Part shown: in pieces, positions 46,153-55,316 of the stretch | How the letters are laid out: every line of letters begins with the position of its first letter | Numbering within the stretch: the stretch's first letter is position 1 | Assembly: GCA_002162875.1 (NCBI GenBank) | Contig: MABA01000021.1 | Coordinates: 186,001-250,000 of the forward strand | Length of the DNA: 64,000 nt | Direction: 5' to 3' | Source: Rhodobacterales bacterium 52_120_T64 | Lineage (GTDB): Bacteria > Pseudomonadota > Alphaproteobacteria > Rhodobacterales > Rhodobacteraceae | Translations under genes and position numbers: made by a program | Notes under the pieces: model-generated | Told to the model about the DNA's origin: nothing | The model's input: the letters and a program-made list of their open reading frames with translations, nothing else | Database searches by the model: none

Positions 46153-48042
46153 TTATTCATAGTAGGTATAGCCGTTGATCGAGTCCCGATAGGCACCGAT
46201 CAAAGTTTTGCGTTCGCTCGATTTGATCGTACCGTCCGAGATGGCCTCGTCGACCATTTTACGAAAGGCGGCGACACAATCGGCCGGGTCGAATTCGACG
46301 TAAGACAGAACTTGCGAGATCGTATCCCCTTCTTGCTCGTGCAGAAGGTCGAACCCGCCATCAGCCCGCAAGTCGATAGTAACAACATTCGTGTCCCCAA
46401 ACAGATTGTGCAAATCACCGAGCGTTTCCTGATAGGCCCCCACGAAGAAGACGCCAAGGTAATATTTGCTATCTTCGGGCAGCGAATGCACCGGCAACGA
46501 TCGCGAAATCCCGTCGGCCAGAATAAATTTGTCGACCTTCCCGTCGCTGTCACAAGTAATGTCTGACAAAATTGCACGGCGATCCGGTGTCTGGTTCAAC
46601 ATCTGCAGCGGCACGATCGGATGCAACTGGTCAATGGCCCAAACGTCAGGAAGCGACTGAAACAAAGAGAAGTTGCAGTGATACACGTCTGCCACTTTCT
46701 CTAGCTGTTCTTCTAGTTCGCCGGTCATGTCAGACACCGCAACAACAGCCTTGATCTTGGCGGTCAATGATAGATAAATCCGTTCAGCACGCGCCATCTG
46801 GCGCAGGTCGATTGCCCCACGCCGAAACAGCGCGCGCAATTCGTCGCGATAGAAGCTGGCGTCGTTCCAGCATTCCTGAATCCGTTCGGGGACAAGATAC
46901 CCTGTAATGGCGGCCAGATCACTGACCAGATGGTGGTCGTCAGGGCCAACGTCAGGTGCATCTGGCGCGTCATAAAGCGTAGCTTCCAACACATCAAAAA
47001 TCAGCATGGACGAAGTGGCGACGACCGCCCGACCACTTTCAGTCACCAGAACCGGATGCTCCAGTCCAGCGTCATCCATTGCATACGCTACAGTTTCCAC
47101 CAAATTCGCACAATATTCCTCGACCGAGTAGTTGATCGAATTCTCTCCAGCGCGCTTCTCACCAGTGTAATCCACGCCCAAACCGCCACCAAGATCCAGA
47201 TGCGTCAGTGGTACACCTTCGCGGACGAGCTCGACGAAATACCGACAAGCTTCAGAGGCGGCTCGGCGTACATCGTTGACATCAGGTACCTGACTGCCCA
47301 AATGCGAATGCTGGAGCTTCAGACAGTGCAGAAGACCCACGTCCCTTAGCCGATCCACAACTTTTATCAATTGATCTGTGTTCATACCAAAGGTCGAGCG
47401 ATCGCCCGAGCTTTCCTGCCACTTGCCACCGACTTGGTTTGTCAACTTAACGCGCACACCCAACAAGGGTTCGATACCAAGTTCACGGGTCACTTCAATG
47501 ACAGTCTCCGCCTCTTTGGGGCTTTCAAGCACGATGACCGTGTTGAAACCCAGACGACGCGAAAGAATTGCAAGGCGAATGAACTCGGCGTCTTTAACGC
47601 CATTACACACGATTAGCGCATCCTTCGACAACCGGTGTGCCATTGCGATAACCAGCTCCGGCTTTGATCCGGCCTCGAGGCCAAAATCATACGGCAACCC
47701 GAATTCAACGATCCGATCAACCACCTGGGCTTGCTGGTTCACCTTGATCGGGAATACGCCCCGATACGACGCCTTGTACCCCACACGCTCAATAGCGCAG
47801 GAAAAGCTTTGGTTAATGTGGCGGATTTCATTTTCAAGAAACGAACTTACCCTTAATAACAACGGCGTCGTAACGCCCCGTTGTTCAAGATCACGTAATA
47901 TCCCCGGCAAGCTAACAGGCGGCGCATTTTTACGGTTCGGATCGCAAAGGACAATATCACCATCGGCGGAAACGGAAATTAATCCCTTACCCCAACGATT
48001 AACACCATATATTTCCTCTAAAGGGGCGTGATCCTGCTTCAT
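46153..48042 (-). CDS. speA: Biosynthetic arginine decarboxylase
   Basis: About 629 residues from the ATG at 48042 (MKQDHAPLEEIYGVNRWG), with AAAGG upstream; an extended frame runs to 48096. It is an alanine-racemase-fold PLP decarboxylase of the SpeA type: YGVNRWGKGLISV, GVFPIKVNQQAQVV (PLP lysine near residue 96), GSKPELV, CNGVKDAEFI and HLDLGGGLGVDYTG. The C-terminal domain carries the GAYQETLGDLHNLFGD motif. It converts arginine to agmatine and starts the polyamine operon (speA, carboxyspermidine dehydrogenase, nspC, speB). Confidence 0.95.
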   Translation of the reverse strand: MKQDHAPLEEIYGVNRWGKGLISVSADGDIVLCDPNRKNAPPVSLPGILRDLEQRGVTTPLLLRVSSFLENEIRHINQSFSCAIERVGYKASYRGVFPIKVNQQAQVVDRIVEFGLPYDFGLEAGSKPELVIAMAHRLSKDALIVCNGVKDAEFIRLAILSRRLGFNTVIVLESPKEAETVIEVTRELGIEPLLGVRVKLTNQVGGKWQESSGDRSTFGMNTDQLIKVVDRLRDVGLLHCLKLQHSHLGSQVPDVNDVRRAASEACRYFVELVREGVPLTHLDLGGGLGVDYTGEKRAGENSINYSVEEYCANLVETVAYAMDDAGLEHPVLVTESGRAVVATSSMLIFDVLEATLYDAPDAPDVGPDDHHLVSDLAAITGYLVPERIQECWNDASFYRDELRALFRRGAIDLRQMARAERIYLSLTAKIKAVVAVSDMTGELEEQLEKVADVYHCNFSLFQSLPDVWAIDQLHPIVPLQMLNQTPDRRAILSDITCDSDGKVDKFILADGISRSLPVHSLPEDSKYYLGVFFVGAYQETLGDLHNLFGDTNVVTIDLRADGGFDLLHEQEGDTISQVLSYVEFDPADCVAAFRKMVDEAISDGTIKSSERKTLIGAYRDSINGYTYYE

Positions 48043-48182
48043 TCGAAACGGCCTTTTCTGTCTAGAAGGGAAGAGTCGGCGGCGTGCGACAACCAAAAAG
48101 AATAATAGAGGATAGGATCGATTGAAAGCGGATCAATCGTCGGTGTTGAAACTAGTTTACTTGCTTTCTTTACTTTTACAAC

Positions 48183-48945
48183 GGTGGTGTCAGACAAATG
48201 CGAACTAGTCTCGATTCATGGCAATATGGCAGAAGTTATGCAGAATAAAGCCACCGCCACCCAGAGAGAGCGGCGGATCGATTGAATTCAGAAACAATGC
48301 TGCGGATATAAGTAACGTTCCTGATTGAAATTATTGTGAATTGAAGAATGAGCCACAACAAATCGATAAATGTGAATTCTCTACGCGATTATTCGTTCAA
48401 CGACCGATCCCTTGCTTGTCAACATTGCCGATCACCTTCATCGCGGTACGATATGATAGAAGCCTATCGATCACAGCTATCGCAGGAGAAACGTACCGTT
48501 TCATTGGTTTTCTGAGGAATTCCTACTCTGTATTTCGATCTCGGCTCTTTGTAACATAGGTTTCTAGAACTTCACCTTCGTGATCGACAGCGCGCCAAAG
48601 GTAGTGTGTCTCGCCATTGATTTTCACGAAGACCTCGTCCAGATGCCACTACCAATTTGCATACGCACGCATCCGACCAACCCGTTCCCGCCGGATCTCA
48701 GATGCTAACACAGGACCAAATCTGTTCCACCGAAACCGTACGGTTTCGTGACTAATTTCTATCCTGCGCTCGTGCAATAGATCTTCAACATTCCGGAGTG
48801 ACCGTGGGAAGCGAACGTACAACATAACGGCAAGACGGATGATCTAGGGCGACATTTTGAAATAACGAAATAGGTTAGCTTTGATCATCTAGCGACGCGA
48901 AGTGAACCACCCACCCTCTTCAACCAAGTTTTGTCTGACAGTGCC
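48183..48945 (-). mobile_element. Decayed IS6-family insertion sequence
   Basis: Terminal inverted repeats GGTGGTGTCAGACAAA (48183-48198) and GGCACTGTCAGACAAA (minus strand, 48945-48930) bound 763 bases, the usual IS6-family size. Inside, the minus strand encodes a DDE transposase broken by stops: IIRLAVMLYVRFPRSLRNVE, LLHERRIEISHETVRF, WHLDEVFVKINGETHYLWRA and AMKVIGNVDKQGIGR. Several in-frame stops and frame changes make it inactive. The flanking octamers (TTTACAAC, ATTGCACC) are only partly alike, so no clear target duplication remains. Confidence 0.85.
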
Positions 48946-49464
48946 ATTGCACCCAGAGAGACCAGAGTGTCTGGCGGTGCTGACAGTCTGGAGCGAACCA
49001 GTCTCTCACTTCAAGTTCCCTGTTAACAGGGAAAATACAGGGAAAAATCGCAAATTAAACCGCTATTTCTAAAAAACAACCTTAATATCGCGGTAAGAAC
49101 AATAACTTACAGGGTTTTTCCTAAGATGGATAACAGGGAAATAAATATATTCATCAGGGAATATATATGTCAGAACAGGGATTATTGTCCTTAAACTGGA
49201 TTCCCCGATATTTGTCCACATTTTACCTATCGACAACTTTCAAATGGTCACTGCAGTTGGAAAATTGACACTAATAAATTGTTTCACGGAAACGGGCATT
49301 CTGGACCTGTCGCGCTTTAGTGCCGCTCAATGGTTTAACTCGAGATTTTGGAAAGAAGTCGGGAGATGACAGCCTTCGATTTCTGTTTTTTCGAATGCGG
49401 ACTTACTTACTTTGCTAAATTTGTAGTACCAACGTAACACCAGACAACTCACCACCGCAAAGAG

Positions 49465-49478
49465 CCACCCGAAGGTGG
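49465..49478 (-). terminator. Short UUCG-loop hairpin behind the tRNA remnant
   Basis: On the minus strand CCACC-TTCG-GGTGG is followed by CTCTTT. It lies about 25 bases after the tRNA-like 3' half and resembles the terminators found behind tRNA genes. Confidence 0.45.
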
Positions 49479-49502
49479 TTTGTTACATGTTGTTATTAAT
49501 GT

Positions 49503-49560
49503 TATTCTTGATTACGGGATAGGATTTAAGCCTACGACCTGCAGATTATGTGCCAGACAT
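49503..49560 (-). pseudogene. tRNA 3'-half remnant (CAU anticodon-like)
   Basis: The minus strand contains CATAATCTGCAGGTCGTAGG, then CTTAAATCCTATCCC. This resembles the anticodon 3' arm, variable loop and T arm of a methionine/isoleucine CAU tRNA, where GTAGG-TTCAAAT-CCTAC would be normal. The 5' half (acceptor and D arm) and a matching anticodon 5' stem are not seen. It may be what is left after loss of an element that used the tRNA as an attachment site. Confidence 0.4.
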
Positions 49561-49805
49561 CCAAGCATTTTATCACAAATGCGTTAATTCCACCCCGACC
49601 TTCAAGGTTCATTATTGGTGCTCTATTGTTACAAACAATGGAAATTAGATTGTCGTGAACCCTTATGTTTGTGACTACTTCTAACGAGAGGATGGCGCAC
49701 GAGCGGCTTGAGTAACCTACAAAGAAAAACAGTGGTCGTTCGTGGCGGAACGTGATGGTGACGCGGAAATGCTGAGGCCCTTAACTTAATATAACTGGAG
49801 CAAAA

Positions 49806-50612
49806 ATGACCAATAAATTCCTAGAAATCACCCGGCGGGATGGGGTTGTCACCCTGACGATGAACTTGCCTAGGGAACGCAACGCATTGCCCGGGCCGGA
49901 GGCCTGCACCGAATTTGAGGATGCTTGCCGAGATGCAACGCTGGATACGTCTGTTACTGCAGTGATTTTAACCGGTGCTGGCACCGCATTCAGTGCTGGC
50001 GGAAACCTCAAGCAGATGCGTGATCGCAATGGCATGGTTCCGGGCAAAAATGCTGCTGAAACCAGACATTCTTATCGAAACAATGTGCAGAAAATCGCCC
50101 GCTCGGTCTATCAACTCGAAGTACCGACTATCGCGGCCATCAATGGCCCGGCCATCGGGGCGGGTATGGATTTTGCTATGATGTGTGACATTCGGCTATC
50201 GTCTGAAAAGGCGATATATGCTGAGAGCTTCGTCAAATTGGGTATCATTCCGGGTGGTCCGGGGTCGTGGATTTTGCCACGGCTGGTTGGAGCATCCAAA
50301 GCGGCGGAGCTGTCTTTTACCGGTGAGACTTTTGATGCAGCCGAGGCATTAAGGCTCGGGTTGGTATCGCAGGTCGTAGCCCATGACGATCTGATGCAGG
50401 TCGCCAATGATTTGGCTGATCGGATTTCCCAAAATCCGGTCCATGCAGTCCGTATGACCAAACGGTTGTTGCGGGTTGGAGAGCATTCTCAAATGGAAAC
50501 CATGATGGAACTTTCCGCTGCCTATCAGGCGATTGTTCATGAAACTGATGATCACCGAGAGGCCGTCGCTGCGATGCTTGAAAAGCGCAAGCCCAACTAT
50601 ACCGGGAATTGA
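49806..50612 (+). CDS. Enoyl-CoA hydratase/isomerase (crotonase family)
   Basis: A 268-residue crotonase. The oxyanion-hole segments are AFSAGGNLKQM (about residues 62-72) and NGPAIGAGMDFAMMCD (about 114-129). The catalytic glutamate region appears as YAESFVKLGIIPGGPGSWIL. It hydrates or isomerises enoyl-CoA esters. The ATG at 49806 follows CTGGAGC. It is the first gene of the plus-strand half of the acyl-CoA island, 420 bases before the first acyl-CoA dehydrogenase. Confidence 0.9.
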   Translation: MTNKFLEITRRDGVVTLTMNLPRERNALPGPEACTEFEDACRDATLDTSVTAVILTGAGTAFSAGGNLKQMRDRNGMVPGKNAAETRHSYRNNVQKIARSVYQLEVPTIAAINGPAIGAGMDFAMMCDIRLSSEKAIYAESFVKLGIIPGGPGSWILPRLVGASKAAELSFTGETFDAAEALRLGLVSQVVAHDDLMQVANDLADRISQNPVHAVRMTKRLLRVGEHSQMETMMELSAAYQAIVHETDDHREAVAAMLEKRKPNYTGN

Positions 50613-51032
50613 CACCTTTGGGGCGGGGCAGACCGCCCCGACACGCAATTTCTTCGGACTGCTTTCATCCCTACCCCATTCGTGGAGATTACGATGGTCT
50701 CATTGCCATGCCTCGAGCCCTCGTTTTAGAACCTCAGCCGGATAGGTCACAATGCGTTTTGATCAAAGGCATTGTATTAGTTTGAACATGTGGTTTGCGC
50801 ACGAAAAAGTCTTTCGTCTCTCGTTAGAGCCTTTTTGCAGACGCTTACGGAAATCTAGCAAACGCTGCTCAAGTCTATGGATACGAGCGTGGCAAAACAC
50901 AAGCATAATAACCACCTTATTCCGCATACTTCATCCACATGATGAATGTATGGTTTTAGCGACAAGCTATTGCGGCCAAAAATATGGGTTCTTACACTAT
51001 ATCCAAAGCTATAGAGTAAAGGCGAGTATACG
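50613..51032. other. Intergenic region between crotonase and acyl-CoA dehydrogenase genes
   Basis: Contains the hairpin GGGGCGG/CCGCCCC (50620-50626 and 50633-50639) just behind the crotonase stop, possibly a terminator. Open frames over 50752-51084 have no recognisable product and no protein is supported here. Confidence 0.5.
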
Positions 51033-52163
51033 ATGGTCTGGCGGCACGACAACGAAATGCAGCGAATGCTGCGTGACAGCATAGATGCGCATGTAAGCGC
51101 GAACCACAGCACGGATCGGGTTCGTGAATGCCGTGAAATGAGTGCGGGGTTTGATCTGCAGGAATGGAAGTCCATGGCGGAGCTTGGCTGGACGGGTGTT
51201 TTGCTCTCGGAAGAAAGTGGTGGCACGGGCCTACCGCTTTCTGAATCTCTGCCGTTGGCGGAGGTTATCGGGCGAAATTTGTTTCCGGAACCCTTTGTGG
51301 CGTCGGCGATCATTGCTGCAACTATACTGAATGCTGCATATAGCAAAGCCTTTCAAGTCATTGCGGAACCACTTGTCGATGGCTCGCGCGTTATAACACT
51401 CGCCTTTCAGGAGCGTCCGAGCATGAAAAGTGTGGCAGAGCCTTCGGTCACCTGCAAGGGCGGTAAGCTCAATGGAACGAAATTATTCGTTCCCGCCTGG
51501 AGCGATATCACGGATTTGCTTGTCACTTGTGTACTGGACGAAAAGTTGGCGATTGTATTTGTCCCCGGAAATGCCGAGGGTCTTGTCGCATCGCCCACTA
51601 AAATGAGCGACGGCAGTCTTATGACAACGCTGAAATTTTCCGGTGTTGCTATTGAACCAGAAAATATATTGCTGCAAGGGCAAACGGCACTAGATGCGCT
51701 TAATCTGGCGATTGCAAATGGCACACTGGCGCTGTGCGCTCAGATGGAAGGGCTGGCGACCGCGGCCTTTGATATTACCGTCGATTACATGAAAAACAGG
51801 GTGCAGTTTAATCAACCCATCGCGGACTTTCAGGCAAACCGCTTTGTTATGGTGGACCTGAACGGAGAAATTGAACTTGGTGGTGCATCATGGCGTCAAG
51901 CTTTGATTGACCTTGAGAAAAATGGATTTGAGGCAGCGCATGTGAGCATTTCTGCGGCGAAAGCACGGTGTTCCGAAATGGTTCTCGGGGTGACAAAAGC
52001 CAGTATTCAGTACCACGGCGGGATTGGATTCACTGAAGATGCGGACATTGGCCTGTACTTGAAAGCAGCGCTAAGATTGTCATCCTGGCTTGGTGGTGCA
52101 GCGTATCACCGCGCGGCTGCCTACGACATGTACCGGGAGGGTCAAGTTGATGCTGGAAAATAA
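51033..52163 (+). CDS. Acyl-CoA dehydrogenase, short subunit of pair 1
   Basis: A 376-residue FAD-dependent acyl-CoA dehydrogenase-fold protein. It has the N-terminal helical domain (WKSMAELGWTGVLLSEESGG), a middle beta domain, and the C-terminal motif IQYHGGIGFTEDADIGLYLK. It overlaps the next dehydrogenase by 14 bases. Such short/long pairs form heteromeric alpha2beta2 enzymes in actinobacterial steroid side-chain degradation (FadE28/29-type), where only one subunit carries the catalytic glutamate. The pairing here is inferred from overlap and differing C-termini. Confidence 0.9.
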   Translation: MVWRHDNEMQRMLRDSIDAHVSANHSTDRVRECREMSAGFDLQEWKSMAELGWTGVLLSEESGGTGLPLSESLPLAEVIGRNLFPEPFVASAIIAATILNAAYSKAFQVIAEPLVDGSRVITLAFQERPSMKSVAEPSVTCKGGKLNGTKLFVPAWSDITDLLVTCVLDEKLAIVFVPGNAEGLVASPTKMSDGSLMTTLKFSGVAIEPENILLQGQTALDALNLAIANGTLALCAQMEGLATAAFDITVDYMKNRVQFNQPIADFQANRFVMVDLNGEIELGGASWRQALIDLEKNGFEAAHVSISAAKARCSEMVLGVTKASIQYHGGIGFTEDADIGLYLKAALRLSSWLGGAAYHRAAAYDMYREGQVDAGK

Positions 52164-53328
52164 CCACAAAGATATGAGTGTCCTGAGCGACGACGAATTT
52201 CGGATGAAATTTCGCAACTGGCTTGAGACAACTTATCCGGATGAATGGAAAAACCCGGTGGTCTTCCGACTACATGGTGCCGAGGAAACCCGGTGGTTGC
52301 GAATGCTATACGACGGCGGGTTTCGGTGTCCGGGTTGGCCGCGTAAATATGGCGGGATGGGGTTGGGATTGCGCAAGCAGCTGATTTACCATGAAGAATT
52401 GGAGAGGATTGGAGCCGCGCGCAACGTTGACACTGGGGCGACACTGCTTGGAGCGACCATAATCCGGCACGGAACCGATGCTCAAAAACAGAAATACCTG
52501 CCAGAAGTATTAAACGGTGACTGTCTGTGGTGTCAGGGGTTTTCAGAGCCAAACGCCGGATCAGACCTCGCAAGCCTGAAAACCACTGCAGTGTTAGACG
52601 GAGACGAATACGTCATCAACGGCACGAAAATCTGGACGACGATGGCGCCTTTTTCGCATAAGATATTTCTCTTGGCTCGTACCGATATGAATGCCCCGCG
52701 CCCACAGCAAGGTATTTCCATGCTGATTGTGGATGACATGAAGCAAGAAGGTATGATCGTTAGATCAATCACTAACCTGAATGGCGAGGCCGAGTTTGCG
52801 CAGGTATTTTTCGATGATGTTCGAATTCCAGCGACCAATGTTATTTACAAGGTGAATAAAGGTTGGGATGTTGCCAAAGCCATGCTTGGCGACGAGCGAA
52901 TTTTTATCGGCAGCCCCAGCCTCGCTAACCAAACGTTTACTGTGCTCGAAGAATTGATTTCCCAAATGGGGAAAGAAACTGATGAGTTGTTCAAAGCAGA
53001 AGTCGCCAAGGCATTTTGTGACTTGAATGATTTACGAGCATTGTTCGCTCAGGTCTGCGATGCAGCCATTCGCGGTGTTGCTGATGGGAAAACCTATTCG
53101 ACGATCAAAGTGCAGGCTTCCGAGACTTTCAAACGGATTTCTGATACTCTGATCAACGTTGCACAAGAATATGGTGCGTCTGTGGGGCATCCGGATCTCG
53201 ACGGTTTCGAAAAGGACATTCTTGCATTCTTTTTGATCGCCCGCCCGTCGACCATTTATGGCGGAGCTAGCGAAGTTCAAAAAACCATCATTGCACGCGA
53301 CATTTTTGGCCCACTGGCCAAACGCTGA
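52150..53328 (+). CDS. Acyl-CoA dehydrogenase, long subunit of pair 1
   Basis: About 392 residues from the ATG at 52150, chosen because GGGAGGG lies ten bases upstream; the frame extends to 52090 inside the previous gene. Typical motifs are GGFRCPGWPRKYGGMGLGL, CQGFSEPNAGSDLASLKT (FAD and substrate region), NGTKIWTT and the C-terminal TIYGGASEVQKTIIARDIFG. It oxidises acyl-CoA at the alpha-beta bond, with electron-transfer flavoprotein as acceptor. It is followed 24 bases later by a CoA-transferase. Confidence 0.92.
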   Translation: MLENNHKDMSVLSDDEFRMKFRNWLETTYPDEWKNPVVFRLHGAEETRWLRMLYDGGFRCPGWPRKYGGMGLGLRKQLIYHEELERIGAARNVDTGATLLGATIIRHGTDAQKQKYLPEVLNGDCLWCQGFSEPNAGSDLASLKTTAVLDGDEYVINGTKIWTTMAPFSHKIFLLARTDMNAPRPQQGISMLIVDDMKQEGMIVRSITNLNGEAEFAQVFFDDVRIPATNVIYKVNKGWDVAKAMLGDERIFIGSPSLANQTFTVLEELISQMGKETDELFKAEVAKAFCDLNDLRALFAQVCDAAIRGVADGKTYSTIKVQASETFKRISDTLINVAQEYGASVGHPDLDGFEKDILAFFLIARPSTIYGGASEVQKTIIARDIFGPLAKR

Positions 53329-53351
53329 CACCTCAAAATTAGGATCCGAAA

Positions 53352-54599
53352 ATGACCGACACACAAAAAGCCTTACAGGATGGCCCTTTAACGGGATTAA
53401 CTGTCATTGATCTGACCCGCGTTATTGCTGGTCCTCTCGCGACACAAACATTGGGTGACCTTGGCGCTGATGTGATCAAGATCGAGCGTCATATTACGGG
53501 TGACGATAACCGCGCCGTTGGCCCCCCTTGGATGAGCGACAAAAATGGCGAAACACTGGATCAATCAACATATTTCCATTCGGTGAACCGAAATAAACGT
53601 TCAATTATTGTCGACTACCGAAAGCCCGAAGGTGCTGACCTCATTCGCAAACTGGCATCAACAGCGGATATATTCGTTGAAAATTACCGACCCGGCACGT
53701 TGGCAAAATACGGGCTTGGCTATGAAGAGTTGTCCAAACTCAATCCACGGCTGATTTATTGTTCGGTGAGCGGATTCGGGCAAACGGGCCCTTATTCCAG
53801 CAGGTCAGGCTATGATTATCTGGCGCAGGCGATGTCAGGCGCAATGAGCGTGACCGGCCTTGCGGACGGTCAACCCGGCGAAGGGCCGCTGCGGGTTGGC
53901 ATTCCGATGGCTGACATAATGTCAGCGATGCAGGCCACCATAGGCATTTTGGCGGCCGCGAACGCGCGGAGTATTTCGGGAAAAGGACAGCACATAGATG
54001 TGTCCCTATTCGAAACCCAATTCGCAGCATTGCTAAATCCGGTGGCCTCTTATCTCAATGCGGGTGTCGAGTTACCACGAATGGGAAATAATCACCCGAG
54101 CGCAGTGCCTTATGGCGTCTTCCCTGTTGATGATGGTCACATTGTTATCGCAACCTTCAATGACCGTGAATTTATTAGACTGGCCAAGGTTTTGGGGCAT
54201 CCAGAATGGTGTGACGACGACCGCTATAACACCAATGGTGCGCGCGTCGAAAACCGCGACCTAATCCGCGGCGAGATCATTGAGGCCCTAAAAGGCACCC
54301 AAAAGGATGACTGGGTTCGAATTATGAATGAAGCAACGGTCTCGTGCGGCCCGATCAATTCGATCCCGGACATGGAAAATGACCCCCATATGCTGGCACG
54401 CGACATGATTGTGAGCCAGCCTCATCAAAGGATGGGGGTTGTTCGATCTCCGGGATTACCTATTAAATTGTCAGATACTCCGGCAACGTATCGACATGTA
54501 GCGCCGGAGCTTGGTCAGCACAGTGCAGAGATTTTACGCGACGCCTTAGGGTTGAGTGAGGAGGAAATCGACGGGTTGTTCAAGCGCGGTGTGATTTAG
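53352..54599 (+). CDS. Class III CoA-transferase (CaiB/BaiF), copy 1
   Basis: A 415-residue family III CoA-transferase. It has LTVIDLTRVIAGPLATQTLG at the N-terminus, VENYRPGTLAKYGLGYEEL, YCSVSGFGQTGPYS and GPLRVGIPMADI. These enzymes move CoA between acids or racemise alpha-methyl acyl-CoAs. The second copy at 58825-60057 is closely related (nearly identical motifs), showing a duplication in the island. One difference is in DVSLFETQF here against DVSLFDAQF in copy 2. The ATG at 53352 follows AGGATCC. Confidence 0.92.
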   Translation: MTDTQKALQDGPLTGLTVIDLTRVIAGPLATQTLGDLGADVIKIERHITGDDNRAVGPPWMSDKNGETLDQSTYFHSVNRNKRSIIVDYRKPEGADLIRKLASTADIFVENYRPGTLAKYGLGYEELSKLNPRLIYCSVSGFGQTGPYSSRSGYDYLAQAMSGAMSVTGLADGQPGEGPLRVGIPMADIMSAMQATIGILAAANARSISGKGQHIDVSLFETQFAALLNPVASYLNAGVELPRMGNNHPSAVPYGVFPVDDGHIVIATFNDREFIRLAKVLGHPEWCDDDRYNTNGARVENRDLIRGEIIEALKGTQKDDWVRIMNEATVSCGPINSIPDMENDPHMLARDMIVSQPHQRMGVVRSPGLPIKLSDTPATYRHVAPELGQHSAEILRDALGLSEEEIDGLFKRGVI

Positions 54600-54907
54600 C
54601 GGCGTTAGTTTCGCTAAAAATTTCGGAGTTCTGGGTGATAGTGCCACCTGCGGCGTGGCATTTTAAGTAGTTTAAGGGCGGATGGGTGTGCCGATCATTC
54701 AGAAAATTTGGCTAATAAAAGGTTCAGCAAATCTGGAAAGCAGTCAAGGTAACCTTCGGGTTTTGCGCTGAGATCATCACATACTTGCTTTGTCGGGGTC
54801 GGGAATTGTTATGTGCCAGTGTCACTTGATATTAAGGCACGAGACTTTTGATTTCACTCGATGCCAGACCAAAGGCGTGTGGGTGATGAAATAAGAAGGG
54901 ACCGAGT
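54600..54907. other. Intergenic region before the DUF35 gene
   Basis: No gene, clear terminator or repeat is supported over these 308 bases. A promoter for the DUF35/thiolase pair may lie here. Confidence 0.5.
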
Positions 54908-55276
54908 ATGTCAAATCCAATTCAGGCCGAAAAAGAATATCATAAATATCTTGAGCAAGGGCGTCTCATGTTGTTACGCGACAATGAAAGCGGCAAGTGT
55001 ATGTTCTATCCGCGAGTTGTTGCACCGGGTACGGGTTCCACTGATTTGGAATGGGTAGAGGCTTCGGGAAAAGGGACTGTATATTCAGTAACAACAGTCC
55101 GTCAGCGTCCGCCTAGTCCAGGTTACAACGTTTCTTTGATCGACCTTGAAGAGGGGCCGCGCATGATGGCCCGTGTCGAAGGACTTGCCCCCGATGACGT
55201 GAAAATTGGTCAGAAAGTAACTGCACGCTTCATTCAGGAAGATGATGCGGCACTTGTTGTTTTCGACCCGGTTTAG
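54908..55276 (+). CDS. DUF35 OB-fold protein, partner of thiolase-fold enzyme
   Basis: A 122-residue protein. The N-terminal rubredoxin-like zinc ribbon is degenerate: SGKCMFYPRVVAPGTGSTDLEW keeps one cysteine where four are usual. The C-terminal OB-fold (about 55-120) reads GKGTVYSVTTVRQRP to VTARFIQEDD. DUF35 proteins bind acyl-CoA and associate with thiolases or with thiolase-like aldolases such as Ltp2 with ChsH2. The thiolase-fold gene begins 40 bases downstream. A zinc-free form is implied by the missing cysteines. Confidence 0.85.
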   Translation: MSNPIQAEKEYHKYLEQGRLMLLRDNESGKCMFYPRVVAPGTGSTDLEWVEASGKGTVYSVTTVRQRPPSPGYNVSLIDLEEGPRMMARVEGLAPDDVKIGQKVTARFIQEDDAALVVFDPV

Positions 55277-55316
55277 TCCAAATCTATCCACTCGATTTAA
55301 CATAAGGAATCCGAAA

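Larger units (their letters stand above)
48946..49805. other. Gene-free region holding a tRNA remnant
   Basis: No protein-coding frame is supported. Repeated CAGGGAAA motifs occur at 49028-49160 and a tRNA-like remnant with a terminator-like hairpin lies at 49465-49560. The crotonase gene starts at 49806. The stretch next to an IS remnant looks like a former integration or rearrangement zone. Confidence 0.5.

Noticed and set aside
48341-48559. Short plus-strand frame
   Set aside because: It lies within the decayed IS6 transposase on the other strand.
49028-49160. Repeated CAGGGAAA words considered as a CRISPR-like or iteron array
   Set aside because: The copies are short, irregularly spaced and imperfect, with no spacer pattern or nearby cas or rep gene.
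50752-51084. 110-codon frame between crotonase and acyl-CoA dehydrogenase
   Set aside because: No family, no ribosome site, and it runs into the start of the dehydrogenase in another frame.
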